Source: Phycisphaerae bacterium (GTDB taxonomy: Bacteria > Planctomycetota > Phycisphaerae > Phycisphaerales > Phycisphaeraceae). From it: DNA of 64,000 nucleotides. The number at the start of each line of letters is the position of its first letter. The first letter of the stretch is position 1. A program made the translations under genes and the position numbers. Below are positions 51,788 through 62,598 of this stretch, in pieces. The DNA lies in assembly GCA_030425705.1 (NCBI GenBank), contig JAUHZU010000003.1, positions 248,001 to 312,000 of the forward strand, given 5' to 3'. Under the pieces are notes generated by a model that saw only the letters and a program-made list of their open reading frames with translations, was not told where the DNA came from and searched no databases.

Positions 51788-52804
51788 ATGGCGGTTAGAG
51801 TTGGTGTCGTGGGGCTGGGCATGATGGGCTGGACCCACCTGGATGTGTACGCGAAGCTGGACGGCGTCGAGGTGGTCGCGGTGGCCGACCGAGACCCGGA
51901 CCGCTTGTCGGGCAAGGTGCGGGCCGGTGGGAACATCGAAGGGCAGGCCCAGGGCGGGTTTGATGTGAGCAAGGCCAAGGGCTACACCGACGCGGCCGAG
52001 CTGATCGCCGCCGCCGATGTCGACGTGGTGGATGTGTGCCTGCCGACACCGGCCCACGTGCCGTTCGGGCTGATGGCGCTGGAGCACGGCAAGCACCTCC
52101 TGATGGAAAAACCCCTCGCGCGGACCAGCGACGACGCGAGGAAACTCGTCGACGCCGCGGCGAAGAGCGACAGGATCGCCATGCCCGCGATGTGCATGCG
52201 GTTCTGGCCCGGCTGGACCTGGCTCAAGCAGGCGGTTGATCAGCAGACCTATGGTCGTGTGCTGTCCGCGAACTTCCGCCGCGTGACCTCGCACCCCCAG
52301 GGCCGGTTCTACGCGGACGGCGCGGCCTGTGGCGGCGCGGCGCTGGACCTGCACATCCACGACTCGGACTTTATCCAGCACCTGTTCGGCATGCCCGACG
52401 CGGTGACCTCGACCGGCTACAGCAAGCCGACCGACGAGATCGACCACATCCTAACCCGCTACCACTACCCGGACGTGCCGATGGTCGTGGCCGAGGGGTC
52501 CTGGGCACTGGCCGAGGGCTTCGGCTTCTCGATGCGTTACACCGTCAACTTCGAGAACGCCACCGCGGTGTTTGGCGAAGAGGGCGACACCCCGCTGCGC
52601 CTGATCGAGACCGGCAAGGAACCTCGGTATGTCCAGCTCGAAGACGGGATGGGGTACGAGCACGAGATCCGCTACTTCATCGATTGTGTGAAGCAGGGCC
52701 GTGCGCCGCAGCGCGTGACACTCGCCGACGCGGCGAACGCGGTCCGCCTGATCGAGGCCGAGGTCCAAAGTGTCCGTGACGGCGCAACGGTTTCGCTTGG
52801 CTGA
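51788..52804 (+). CDS. Gfo/Idh/MocA-family dehydrogenase (cytoplasmic)
   Basis: 338 residues. VGVVGLGMMGWTHLDVY is the NAD(P) motif; VCLPTPAHVPFGLMALEHGKHLLMEKPLA contains the MEKPLA loop (Lys for catalysis); the second domain shows GGAALDLHIHDSDFIQHLFG with the DxHxxD His. It lacks a signal peptide, unlike the Tat-exported paralog. GGAACGGAAGG before the ATG. It belongs to the same run as the TIM-barrel gene and the ROK kinase, suggesting a sugar or cyclitol catabolic route. Confidence 0.9.
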   Translation: MAVRVGVVGLGMMGWTHLDVYAKLDGVEVVAVADRDPDRLSGKVRAGGNIEGQAQGGFDVSKAKGYTDAAELIAAADVDVVDVCLPTPAHVPFGLMALEHGKHLLMEKPLARTSDDARKLVDAAAKSDRIAMPAMCMRFWPGWTWLKQAVDQQTYGRVLSANFRRVTSHPQGRFYADGAACGGAALDLHIHDSDFIQHLFGMPDAVTSTGYSKPTDEIDHILTRYHYPDVPMVVAEGSWALAEGFGFSMRYTVNFENATAVFGEEGDTPLRLIETGKEPRYVQLEDGMGYEHEIRYFIDCVKQGRAPQRVTLADAANAVRLIEAEVQSVRDGATVSLG

Positions 52805-52848
52805 CACACTGAAGTCTCCTGTGTTTTCATCCCGCTGTGGAGCACGCC

Positions 52849-53883
52849 TTGACCGCCGGTACCACGACACACCACGACGGGCCCGCAGGCATATCGGCTA
52901 CGTCCGGCCGGCTGTGCGTCGGGATCGACCTCGGCGGGACTCACATGAAGGCGGGGCTGGTCGATCCCGCGGGGCGGATGCTCGAGTCGGCGGTATACGA
53001 CACGCCGGCCGACAGCACGCCGGGCACTGTGGTTACCCACATGACCGAGGTGATCGGCGAGGTCGCGCGTGCCGCGGGCATCGGTGTCGAGATGATCGAT
53101 GCGGTCGGTGTCGGCGTGCCGGGCCTGATCGACAGCCCGACCGGCGTGGTGCGGGCCTGCGTCAACCTCAAGGACTGGCACCACGTGCCGCTGCGCGACA
53201 TGCTCCGCGACGCGACGGGCAAACCGGTCATCGTGGACAACGACGCGAACGCCGCGGCCTTCGGCGAGTTCACCGTCGCGCTCCAGCAGTCCCCCGAGCT
53301 GGAGCACCTCGCGCTCATCACCCTGGGCACCGGCGTCGGGGCGGGGGTCGTCCTCAACCGGCTGGTGTTCCATGGCGGCGGCGGGCTCGCGGGCGAGGTC
53401 GGCCACATGGTCGTCGTGCCCGACGGCCACCTGTGCGCCTGTGGGCAGCGCGGGTGCCTCGAGCAGTACTGCTCCGCCACCGCGATTATCCGTGACGCCA
53501 CCGAGCTGATCGCGACGGGCAAGCGCTCGCTGCTCGCGCAGACACTCGGTACCGGCGAGGCGATCACCACCCGCCATGTCTTCGCCGCCGCCGCGAACGG
53601 CGACCGCATGGCCGACAAACTGATCCACGACGCCGCCCGCTACCTGTCGATCGCCTGCATCAACCTCTGCCGGGTGATCGATCTGCAGATGATCGTGCTG
53701 GGCGGTGGCGTCGCCAACGCCGGGGAAGCGCTGCTCGCGCCCGTCCGCCGCGCGTTCGAAGACCAGACCTGGGGCATCGAGGGCGCCTGTGAACCGACGA
53801 TCGGCCTGAGCCAGCTCGGCAACGACGCGGGCTACATCGGTGCCGCCGCGCTGGCACACGCCATGCTCAGCCACGGTGCCTGA
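52849..53883 (+). CDS. ROK-family sugar kinase
   Basis: About 344 residues. GIDLGGTHMKAGLVD is the ATP/phosphate motif; VPGLID; VDNDANAAAFGE carries the catalytic Asp; LGTGVGAGVV; zinc motif CACGQRGCLEQYCS. It phosphorylates a hexose, probably feeding glycolysis. The favoured start is TTG at 52849, which has GGAG six bases ahead; a GTG at 52837 would overlap that ribosome site. It follows the dehydrogenase by 44 bp. Confidence 0.88.
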   Translation: MTAGTTTHHDGPAGISATSGRLCVGIDLGGTHMKAGLVDPAGRMLESAVYDTPADSTPGTVVTHMTEVIGEVARAAGIGVEMIDAVGVGVPGLIDSPTGVVRACVNLKDWHHVPLRDMLRDATGKPVIVDNDANAAAFGEFTVALQQSPELEHLALITLGTGVGAGVVLNRLVFHGGGGLAGEVGHMVVVPDGHLCACGQRGCLEQYCSATAIIRDATELIATGKRSLLAQTLGTGEAITTRHVFAAAANGDRMADKLIHDAARYLSIACINLCRVIDLQMIVLGGGVANAGEALLAPVRRAFEDQTWGIEGACEPTIGLSQLGNDAGYIGAAALAHAMLSHGA

Positions 53884-53943
53884 TCTCGCCTGTCGATCCC
53901 GCTAAACTACCCCGCTCCCGTCCCCACCCGCCGGAACCCACCG

Positions 53944-54771
53944 ATGACCCTGTCTGCCGACAAGCTCGCCTTCTGCTCCTGGTCTACGCAGCCCAACTGC
54001 CCCAAGTGCGTGGTCAACAACGCCTCGGCGATCGGCCTCAGCCGCGTCCAGCTCCACCTCGACCCGGTCGCGCTCGACCCCAAGTGGGCCGATTGCAAGG
54101 CGGCCTTCGACGACGCCGGGCTCGAAGTCGTCTCCGGCATGTACACCCCGCTCGGCGAAGACTACACCACGCCGGCCACGATCAAGGCGACCGGCGGCAT
54201 CGTCCCCGACGAACACTGGGAGCAGAACCTTGAGAACTTCCGAAAGGTCGCGGAGGCCGCGAAGTCTTTCGGCCTCGAGCATGTCTCGTTCCACGCGGGA
54301 TTCATCCCCGAGGACGACCCCGCGGTGTTCGGCAAGATCGTAGACCGCCTCAAGCAACTCGCCGCGATACTCCGCGAGACCGCCGGGGCACGCCTGCTGC
54401 TCGAGACCGGCCAGGAGACCGGCGAATCGCTCGCCGCTTTCATCCCGCACGTCGCCGACGACGGCATCGGCATCAATTTCGACCCCGCCAACATGATCCT
54501 CTACGGCATGGGCGACCCGATCGAAGCCCTCGACCGGCTGATGCCCTTTGTCCGGCAGGTCCACCTCAAGGACGCGACCCCGCCCGCCGAACCCGGGGCG
54601 TGGGGCTCCGAGGTCGCCGTCGGCACCGGGGCGGTCAACTGGGACGCGTTCTTCAATGTGCTCAAGGGTGCGGGCTACGACGGCGACATGGTCATCGAAC
54701 GCGAAGCCGGCGACGACCGCATCGGCGATATCAAACAGGCCGCCGCCTACGCGCCGCAGTTCTTCGCGTAA
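53944..54771 (+). CDS. Sugar-phosphate isomerase/epimerase-like TIM-barrel protein
   Basis: 275 residues, xylose-isomerase-like barrel. Seen: KLAFCSWSTQPNCPKC, VSFHAGFIP (His), LLLETGQETG (Glu), NFDPANMILYGMG (Asp), RQVHLKDAT (His), and VIEREAGD (Glu). The N-terminal CxxC pair (NCPKC) is extra for the family. It belongs to the same plus-strand run as the ROK kinase. Substrate unknown. Confidence 0.86.
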   Translation: MTLSADKLAFCSWSTQPNCPKCVVNNASAIGLSRVQLHLDPVALDPKWADCKAAFDDAGLEVVSGMYTPLGEDYTTPATIKATGGIVPDEHWEQNLENFRKVAEAAKSFGLEHVSFHAGFIPEDDPAVFGKIVDRLKQLAAILRETAGARLLLETGQETGESLAAFIPHVADDGIGINFDPANMILYGMGDPIEALDRLMPFVRQVHLKDATPPAEPGAWGSEVAVGTGAVNWDAFFNVLKGAGYDGDMVIEREAGDDRIGDIKQAAAYAPQFFA

Positions 54772-54792
54772 CGTGTTAGCCAACAGGCAGCC

Positions 54793-55923
<1,131 letters not shown>

Positions 55924-55986
55924 CGGGCGGGGTCTCCTAAGCCGTGGTGAACACACTACTTTAGCACGCGTGCGCGTCGAGGGAAA

Positions 55987-56017
55987 CGAAAACGGCCCGC
56001 CTGGGGAGGCGGGCCGT
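55987..56017 (-). terminator. Rho-independent terminator after the OmpA-like gene
   Basis: Minus-strand stem ACGGCCCGCC / GGCGGGCCGT, 6 nt loop, then TTTTCGTTT. Confidence 0.85.
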
Positions 56018-56060
56018 CGGTGTCGCGCGTTACATGCGGTGTGGGCCGCTGTCATGCGGT

Positions 56061-56984
56061 TTACTTGAAGACGCTGTCGTCTTCGACGGCGGGCCGGCCT
56101 TCGATAACGCCGGGCCGGGCGACGGTTTCGTCACCGCCCTGCGCGGGGGCCTGGCCCGCGCGGGGGGCGCTGCCGCGTTCGCCGGCGCGGGTGATGAAGA
56201 TCTCGACACGGCGGTTGGCCTGGTTGCCGCGTTCGCCGTTCTGGGCGATGGGCTGGGTCGAGCCCCGGCCGCCGGAGGTGATGCGGGCCGCGGCGACGCC
56301 GCTGGTCTCAAGCACACGGGCGACGGCGTCGCCACGGTTGCTCGACAGCCCGCGGTTGTCGATGTGCAACTGCCGGCCGGTCGTCGAGGTGACCGGCACG
56401 TTGTCGGTGTGGCCGATGACCAGCACGTCGAAGCCCTGGGCCCGGCCGTCGTTGAGCACGCGGGCGAGGCGGGAGATCGCGGCGGTCGCGCTGTCGTTCA
56501 CGTCGGCCGAGCCGAGCGCGAAGGTCAGGTCGCTGCGCAGGCGGATCATGCCACGCTGCTCGTCAAAAGTCATCAGGTCCGGGTTCGCGGCGGCGAGTTC
56601 GGCCAGCGCGTCGCTCACCTCGGGCGGCAGGACCTGCGTGATGACAACGGGTGTGTTCGCTTCGTTGGCGAGCTGCTCGTACTCACGCTGGAGCTGGGCG
56701 AGTTGGGCCTGTAGGTCGCGGCGGATCGCTTCTTCTTCGCGGAGACGCTGCGCCATTGCGTCGTTGGCCGAGCTCTGCCCACGGAGCAGGCCGATGGTCT
56801 CGTCCTTCTGCGCGATGGTGGTGCGGAGGCGGTCGATCTGTGCCTCAAGGTCGACGACGCGCTCTTCAAGCCGGCGGTTGATCTCGGTCATGTCGTCAAG
56901 CGACGAGTTCGCGACGCAGCCGGTCGAGAGCAGGGCGGCGGCGGAGAGCAGGGCGGCGGTCGTGAGCGAGCGAGCGATCTTCAT
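56061..56984 (-). CDS. OmpA-family outer-membrane lipoprotein
   Basis: 307 residues. Lipobox LSTGCVAN near residue 23; then a coiled coil (~30-110, [20 protein letters not shown]...) and an OmpA C-terminal peptidoglycan-binding domain ([25 protein letters not shown] near residue 193; [29 protein letters not shown]). It would tether the outer membrane to peptidoglycan, a Pal-like role. An acidic unstructured tail follows. Single-gene unit ended by a terminator. Confidence 0.9.
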   Translation of the reverse strand: MKIARSLTTAALLSAAALLSTGCVANSSLDDMTEINRRLEERVVDLEAQIDRLRTTIAQKDETIGLLRGQSSANDAMAQRLREEEAIRRDLQAQLAQLQREYEQLANEANTPVVITQVLPPEVSDALAELAAANPDLMTFDEQRGMIRLRSDLTFALGSADVNDSATAAISRLARVLNDGRAQGFDVLVIGHTDNVPVTSTTGRQLHIDNRGLSSNRGDAVARVLETSGVAAARITSGGRGSTQPIAQNGERGNQANRRVEIFITRAGERGSAPRAGQAPAQGGDETVARPGVIEGRPAVEDDSVFK

Positions 56985-57245
56985 TCGGTTGTTCCTTCCG
57001 GTGGTGGCCGGGGGCGTCCCGGCCGTGCTGGGTGTCCGTTCCGTGAACCGGCGTCCGCCGACCGGGGTCGGCGGCGGGCCGTGCGTGGGGGTGGCTGGCC
57101 GTTACCGCGTCCGCCCGGGACGTGGTACGGTTTGCGGGTATGCCTCCGGTGAGGAGTTTACCGCCAGATGGCCCCGGTGGGAAACGGCCGACCCGGCCCC
57201 GTCGGCCGCCACCGGGCAGATTATCGGCCCCCGCGGATGGATGCC

Positions 57246-58505
57246 ATGAGCCCCGATTCCCCGACTGTTCTATTCGCCGCGGCGGTGCGCGACGCGGCCG
57301 GGGTCGACGCTGCGCCGGGCGTGGTGTGGGTCGAGCGTGGACAAGTTGTCGCCGCCGGGGACCCCGATTCGCTTCCGGCCGAAGTACTGATTCATGCCCG
57401 GCGGATCGACTTGCCCGACCGCCTGCTGCTGCCGGCGATGGTGAACGCGCACGCCCACCTGGACCTCACGGCGATCGGTCCCCGGCCCTACGACGCCGAC
57501 GGCGGGTTCGTCGGCTGGGTGAACATGCTGCGGTCCTGCTGGCCGACGGACCCGGCCCATGCGGCCGAGTGGTTTGCTCAGGCCGCGGCGCAGGGGGCGT
57601 GCGATGCGCTCGCGTCGGGCGTGCAGGCGGTGGGCGACATCAGCCGGTATCACGCCGTGGGCCAGGCGCGCAAGGCCGCGGGCCTGGCCGGGGTGACCTA
57701 CATCGAGGGGCTCGGGCTCGGCCCGCCGTTTGACGCCGAAGGGCTCCGCGAGGCGCGCGAGGGATGTGACGGCCTGCAGCCGCACGCGCCCTACTCCGCT
57801 GGCCCGGCGATGTTCGCCGCCGCCTCCGAGTCGGGCCGACCCGTGAGCACGCATCTGGCCGAGACGCTCGACGAGCACGCGTTTGTGGCGCGATTGGCCG
57901 GGCCCAAACTCGCGTTTGTGAAGTCTATCGGCCGTTGGTCGGACGGTTTCGCCGCGCACTACGGCCAAGGCCTGTCGCCGGTGCAGTGGATGCGGCCGCA
58001 CCTCGAACGCGCCGCCGAGCAGGGCGGCTGGCTGGCCGCGCACTGCAACTACGTTGATGATGCGGATATCGAGTTGTTGGCCGATACGCGCACCTCGGTC
58101 GCGTACTGCCCGGTTGCCAGCGACTACTTCGGCCACCCGCACGACGGCTACCCGCCGCACCGTTACCTGGACATGCTGCAGGCCGGCGTCATTGTCGCGC
58201 TCGGCACTGACTCGGTGGTGTGCCAGCCCGAACGCGAGCCCCAGCCGCTTGGGATCGTCCCGCAGATGCGGCACCTGTTTTGGCGTGACGGCACCGACCC
58301 CGCGCTCCTGCTACGCATGGCAACGGTCAACGGCGCGCAGGCGCTGCGCCTGCCGGCCGCGTTTGCTACGCTGCAACCAGCCGCACCGGCACGCTTTGTG
58401 ACGCTGCCGATCAACCCCGACGGGAACACCGATGCGCTCCGGAAGGCGCTCGACACCGATGCGCCGGCGGAGACGCTGGACCTGACAGAAAGGAACGGAG
58501 CTTGA
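57246..58505 (+). CDS. Amidohydrolase-family metal-dependent deaminase/hydrolase
   Basis: 419 residues. NAHAHLD near residue 65 (metal HxH), STHLAET (His), AHCNYVDD (His) and ALGTDSVV (Asp) are the four metal motifs of the MtaD/guanine-deaminase-like subgroup. The substrate could be a purine, S-adenosylhomocysteine-type thioether or a related amine; this cannot be decided here. The ATG at 57246 starts the likely domain. The stop overlaps the next gene (TTGA), so the two are translationally coupled. Confidence 0.87.
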   Translation: MSPDSPTVLFAAAVRDAAGVDAAPGVVWVERGQVVAAGDPDSLPAEVLIHARRIDLPDRLLLPAMVNAHAHLDLTAIGPRPYDADGGFVGWVNMLRSCWPTDPAHAAEWFAQAAAQGACDALASGVQAVGDISRYHAVGQARKAAGLAGVTYIEGLGLGPPFDAEGLREAREGCDGLQPHAPYSAGPAMFAAASESGRPVSTHLAETLDEHAFVARLAGPKLAFVKSIGRWSDGFAAHYGQGLSPVQWMRPHLERAAEQGGWLAAHCNYVDDADIELLADTRTSVAYCPVASDYFGHPHDGYPPHRYLDMLQAGVIVALGTDSVVCQPEREPQPLGIVPQMRHLFWRDGTDPALLLRMATVNGAQALRLPAAFATLQPAAPARFVTLPINPDGNTDALRKALDTDAPAETLDLTERNGA

Positions 58506-59446
58506 GCAGTAACCTGCCGACGATCGGCTACATCGGGCTGGGCATCATGGGCCTGCCGATGGCGCGCAACCTGATGAAGGCCGGCTACCCGATGGTGGTC
58601 TACAACCGCACGGCCGAGAAGGCCCGGCCGCTTACGGACGACGGCGCCACCTCGGCTGACTCACCGGCGGACGCCGCGCGGCGCGTTGGTAGTGAGGGCG
58701 TGTTGTTCCTGAACGTGACGGACACGCCCGACGTCGAGCAGGTGCTGTTCGCCGAAGGCACCGGCGTAGTGCACGGCGCGGCCCGGGGGCTGGTGGTGGT
58801 GGACCACTCGACGATCGCGCCGATTGCGACCCAGGGGTTTGCCCAGCGGTTGGCGGAGCAGGGTGTGACGCTGGTCGACGCACCCGTTTCGGGCGGCGAC
58901 GTCGGGGCGCAGCAGGGCACGCTGAGCATCATGTGCGGCGGGGAGGCGGCGGCCTTCGAGCGGGTGCGGCCGATGTTGGAGGTGGTGGGCAAAAGCGTGG
59001 TGCGTCTGGGCGGCCCGGGCATGGGCCAGGCGTGCAAGGCATGCAACCAGGTGGCCGTCGTCAACGCGCTGCTGGGGGTGTGCGAGGCCGCCGCGCTGGC
59101 AAAAAAGGTCGGGCTGGACGTCGGGAAGATGCTCGAGGTCGTGGCGGGCGGCGCGGGAGGGTCGTGGCAGATCAGCAACCTCGGCCCGAAGATCGCGACG
59201 GGTGACCACGCCCCCGGGTTCATGGTCGACTTGGTGCTGAAGGACCTCGCGATCGTGCAGGATACGGCCGAACGGGTCGGGCTGCCGATCGCCGGGACCG
59301 GGACGGCGCAGGGGTATTTCCGCAGTGTTGCGGCGCACGGCGGGGGTAAACTGGGAACACAGGCGATGGCCCAGGCGTTAGAACAACTGGGCGGCTTCCG
59401 GTTCACGGCCGCCGACCCGCCGACCAGTCCCGAGGATCACGCATGA
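58502..59446 (+). CDS. Beta-hydroxyacid dehydrogenase (3-hydroxyisobutyrate/tartronate-semialdehyde reductase-like)
   Basis: 314 residues. Start TTG overlapping the previous stop (TTGA), with GGAACGGAG ahead. GYIGLGIMGLPMARNLM (NAD-binding, followed by an Arg in VYNR that favours NADPH), DAPVSGG (substrate loop), GMGQACKACNQ with the catalytic Lys, and KDLAIVQDTA near the C-terminus define the family. It ends in an ATGA overlap with the next gene. In the glycerate/hydroxyisobutyrate pathways it reduces a semialdehyde; the exact substrate is open. Confidence 0.9.
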   Translation: MSSNLPTIGYIGLGIMGLPMARNLMKAGYPMVVYNRTAEKARPLTDDGATSADSPADAARRVGSEGVLFLNVTDTPDVEQVLFAEGTGVVHGAARGLVVVDHSTIAPIATQGFAQRLAEQGVTLVDAPVSGGDVGAQQGTLSIMCGGEAAAFERVRPMLEVVGKSVVRLGGPGMGQACKACNQVAVVNALLGVCEAAALAKKVGLDVGKMLEVVAGGAGGSWQISNLGPKIATGDHAPGFMVDLVLKDLAIVQDTAERVGLPIAGTGTAQGYFRSVAAHGGGKLGTQAMAQALEQLGGFRFTAADPPTSPEDHA

Positions 59447-59865
59447 CCCGCCCCCCACAACCGCCGCAGGACGAGCCCGGCGAGCCCACCGCGGCGCGCT
59501 ACGGCTCCGAGCCGGCGACCGCGGGCGAGGCGACTCGCGGGCTGTTCACCACGCGGCCGATGCTCTTCCCCAACGCCTACACCTGGCTGCTGCTGCTCTC
59601 GGCCATGGACATCATGCTCACCTGGGTGATCCTCAGCCACCCCCACGGGCAGGAGGTCAACGCGCTGGCAAACATGGTGATCCAGCGCTTCGGCCTCGAA
59701 GGCGCGATCATCTACAAGTTCGGGCTGGTCCTGTTCTTCATCGTGCTCTGCGAATTCATCGGCCGGCTTCGGCTCAGTTCCGGCCGAGGGCTGTCGCGCG
59801 TCGGCATCGCCATCGCGGCTTTCCCGGTCGTGTGGTCGCTGTGGCTACTGCTCATGAACCGGTAG
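59443..59865 (+). CDS. DUF5658-type small membrane protein
   Basis: 140 residues. A Pro/Glu-rich cytoplasmic lead (about 35 residues) and three hydrophobic helices (AYTWLLLLSAMDIMLTWVIL; KFGLVLFFIVLCEFIG; IAAFPVVWSLWLLLMN). The D-x-x-L-T and E-V-N pattern (AMDIMLTW; GQEVNALANMV) fits DUF5658. It overlaps the dehydrogenase by 4 bp (ATGA). Function unknown; the coupling to metabolic enzymes may be incidental. Confidence 0.82.
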   Translation: MTRPPQPPQDEPGEPTAARYGSEPATAGEATRGLFTTRPMLFPNAYTWLLLLSAMDIMLTWVILSHPHGQEVNALANMVIQRFGLEGAIIYKFGLVLFFIVLCEFIGRLRLSSGRGLSRVGIAIAAFPVVWSLWLLLMNR

Positions 59866-59914
59866 TCGGCGCACGTCGAGCATGCTCTATCGTCTGTGGG
59901 TTAAATGGCCCGGT

Positions 59915-60391
59915 CTAGCGTGAGCGCCGCGCCGCGGCCTGCAGGTCGGCCATGGGGACCAGCGAGACCATCAGCGCCGCCGTCCGCGGGTTGCCGGACG
60001 GCTCGGCCAGGATGCACCAGGCGTGCCCCTCCACCCGGATCGCGGTGTCCACCACGAAGATCGTCCGCCCATCCGACAGCCGGCCCAGGCCGTCGGATTG
60101 ATACGCGTAGCTGCCCAGCCCGTCGTAGCCCTCCGCAGGCAGGAAGCCCTCGTCGCGCAGCATCGCCAGCGTGTCCGGCAGCGATTGGTGCAGCACGCGG
60201 TAACGCAGCAGTGCACCCGAGATGTCGTGCAGGTCGGCTGGGGCCTCGACCGCGACCCGTGGGGTGATGCTCGTGCCCGGCTCCGGGGCGCCGGCCACGG
60301 TGCGCGTCGTTGTCGACTCGCACCCGAACAACGCAAGCGCGAGCAGGGCGGACGCGACGAGCCGGGCGGTCGGTAGGGCGGTTCGCTTCAT
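59915..60391 (-). CDS. Predicted lipoprotein, unknown function
   Basis: 158 residues from the ATG at 60391. Signal peptide with lipobox LALFGCES. The mature region is alpha/beta: ISGALLRYRVLHQSLPDTLAMLRDEGF, then YDGLGSYAYQSDGLGRLSDGRTIFVVDTAI. This resembles the short soluble tail domain found beside pseudopilins in Planctomycetes. It lies 25 bp after the secretin gene on the same strand and may belong to the same operon. Confidence 0.75.
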   Translation of the reverse strand: MKRTALPTARLVASALLALALFGCESTTTRTVAGAPEPGTSITPRVAVEAPADLHDISGALLRYRVLHQSLPDTLAMLRDEGFLPAEGYDGLGSYAYQSDGLGRLSDGRTIFVVDTAIRVEGHAWCILAEPSGNPRTAALMVSLVPMADLQAAARRSR

Positions 60392-60416
60392 GGGCTCAGG
60401 ATACCCCGGGGGCGGG

Positions 60417-62585
60417 TCAGTCGGCTTCGGGGCCGCGGTCCGGTGTGGTGTCGGCCCCGTTGTCACCCGACTCGGCGTTGCCCGACTCCACGCGGATCCG
60501 GTCCAGGTGCTGCTGCAGCAGGCCCGGCTCTTCGCCGCGCATGCCGGTGTCCTCGTTGAGGATCCGCTCGCGGGTGCGTGACAGCTCCGAGGGGTCTTCG
60601 ATCACCTCGGGCGACAGGAACAGCAGCAACTCGGTCTTCACCTTGCTCCGCTCGATCCGGCGGAAAAGCTGGCCCGCCCACGGGATATCGCCCAGCAGCG
60701 GGATCTGGCGGACCGTCTCGCGCGACTCGTCGGTCATCAGCCCGCCGATCACCACGGTCTGTCCGTCGGCGACGGCGACCTGCGTGGTCAGCGTCCGCTG
60801 GTCGAAGACCACCGCGTCCTGGTCCGGGGCGACGGGGATCGCCAGCTCGGAGATCGTCGACAGCTCCTGCACGACGTCGAGCACGACCAGGCCTTCGCTG
60901 TTGATCTGCGGGGTGACGGTGAGGATGATGCCGATGTCGCGGTACTCGATCGTGCTAATCACGTCGCCGTCTTCGTCCACGCGGGAGTTGGTGATGATGG
61001 GGACGGACGAGCCGACATTGATGTTGGCTTCCTGGTTGTCGGCGGTGAGCAGGTACGGGCGGGAGAGGATGTCGAACTTGCCGGTGGCCTGCAGCGCGCG
61101 GACCGCCATGCGGAAGTTGTCGCTGTCAAAGAGCAGGTAGTTCAGCCCGAGCGTGGACTCGAAGAGGTTGAAGTCGGTGAATACCGTGTCGTCGGTCGTG
61201 GTATTGATGTTGATCGCCTGGAACTCGGTGCCCAGGTCCAGCGAGTCGTCGTGGGTAACCTCAGAAACGAGCACACGGATCAGCACCTGCGGGACGGGCT
61301 TGTCCAACTCGTCGAGGATCTCCTGGAGCCGGGCGAAGTTCTTCTCGGGCGTGAGGACCAGCAGAGTATTGGTGGCCTCGTTGGCGACGGCGGTGACCTG
61401 GCCGACGAGGTCGGCCGCGCCCGAGTCGCCGGTCGCGGCGATCGCCGCGGTGGCCTGGACCTGTGCCCCGCGGCCGCCACCACCTCCCCCGCCTCCGCCG
61501 AAGTTCTGCAAGGCCTGTGCGGTCGCGTCCTCAAACAAGCTGTTGAAGATCTCTTCGAGGTCGGTCGCCTGCATGTTGCGGACGTGGTAGATCAGGACCG
61601 ATTCTTTCGCGGTGGTGTCCGCGTCGAGGTCCTCGATGACGCCGGCGATCGTCTCCATCATCTCCGGCGACGCGCTGACGACGACGCTGTTGGTCCGGTC
61701 GTCCGCCGAGGCCGTCACCGACCGCCCCTGCAGCCCGCCACCACCCTCCTCTTCGTCGCCCCCCCCGAACCCACCGCCCCGACCCCGCCCGCCGAAACGC
61801 TGGGAGATAGCCCGGCCTAACAATTCCTCTTCGGTCGCCTGGTTCTCGAACGTCTCTTCGATCAAGCGTGCCGTATCTTCTGCGTCGGCGAACTCGAGCT
61901 GGAACACACGCACCTCGGTCACCTGCGCGATCGATTTGTCCAATGCGCTGACGATCTCGACGATCCGGCGGACGTTGGCCTCCGTGTCTGTGAGGATCAG
62001 CGCGTTGCTGCTCTCGTTCGCGCTCAGGTTGGCGAAGTCGTCGTTGATCAGGTCGCCGATGTCCTCAGCGATGCCGCCGGCGTCGGCGTACTTGATCGGG
62101 ATGATCTGTGTGATCATCGTGTCCGACTCGCCGATCTGCTCGGGGTCGTTACCAAATCGTACCGGGATGCTCTGGCTCCGCGCGTCGCTCAGCTCCACGA
62201 TCTTCAGCAGCCGGCCGCGCCGGATCGCCGTGTACTCCTTCTCGAAGAGCACCGTGTTGAGCATGTTGATCGCCTCGTCCAGTGTGATCGGCTGACGGTT
62301 GAACACCGTGATCCGGTCGTCCAGGTCTGCCTCGTTGACGACGATCAGCCCGGCCTCCTCGGCGAGGTAGTTGAGGATCGTGTCCAGCGTCGCGTCTTGG
62401 AACTCCATGACGAGCTCGTTCTCGCCGATCGGCGCGAAGGCGGGCAGGGTCTCGGGCGCTTCTTCATCCTGGGCGTGGACGGGCAGGGCCGAGAGCCCCG
62501 CGACCACGCCGAGCAGGGCGATCGTGGCCGGGCGGGTGATCGGACGCCGCTGGGGCTTGCCGGAAAGGGAAGGGTGGGTTTGCAT
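60417..62585 (-). CDS. Type II/IV secretin (GspD/PilQ-like)
   Basis: About 722 residues. Signal peptide to ALPVHAQ. N0/N1-like domains with VMEFQDATLDTILNYLAEEAGLIV; secretin repeats (AINMLNTVLFEKEY; MITQIIPIKYADAGGIAEDIGDLI; SNALILTDTEANVRRIVEIVSALD); two Gly-rich linkers (around residues 255 and 370); and the C-terminal barrel (VPIITNSRVDEDGDVISTIEYRDIGIILTVTPQIN; GQTVVIGGLMTDESRETVRQIPLLGDIPWAGQLFR). It forms the outer-membrane gate of a T2S or T4P system. Alternative GTG at 62606. The gene follows PilN-, PilO- and PilP-like genes. Confidence 0.92.
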   Translation of the reverse strand: MQTHPSLSGKPQRRPITRPATIALLGVVAGLSALPVHAQDEEAPETLPAFAPIGENELVMEFQDATLDTILNYLAEEAGLIVVNEADLDDRITVFNRQPITLDEAINMLNTVLFEKEYTAIRRGRLLKIVELSDARSQSIPVRFGNDPEQIGESDTMITQIIPIKYADAGGIAEDIGDLINDDFANLSANESSNALILTDTEANVRRIVEIVSALDKSIAQVTEVRVFQLEFADAEDTARLIEETFENQATEEELLGRAISQRFGGRGRGGGFGGGDEEEGGGGLQGRSVTASADDRTNSVVVSASPEMMETIAGVIEDLDADTTAKESVLIYHVRNMQATDLEEIFNSLFEDATAQALQNFGGGGGGGGGRGAQVQATAAIAATGDSGAADLVGQVTAVANEATNTLLVLTPEKNFARLQEILDELDKPVPQVLIRVLVSEVTHDDSLDLGTEFQAININTTTDDTVFTDFNLFESTLGLNYLLFDSDNFRMAVRALQATGKFDILSRPYLLTADNQEANINVGSSVPIITNSRVDEDGDVISTIEYRDIGIILTVTPQINSEGLVVLDVVQELSTISELAIPVAPDQDAVVFDQRTLTTQVAVADGQTVVIGGLMTDESRETVRQIPLLGDIPWAGQLFRRIERSKVKTELLLFLSPEVIEDPSELSRTRERILNEDTGMRGEEPGLLQQHLDRIRVESGNAESGDNGADTTPDRGPEAD

Positions 62586-62598
62586 GGGGGTGGGGGTC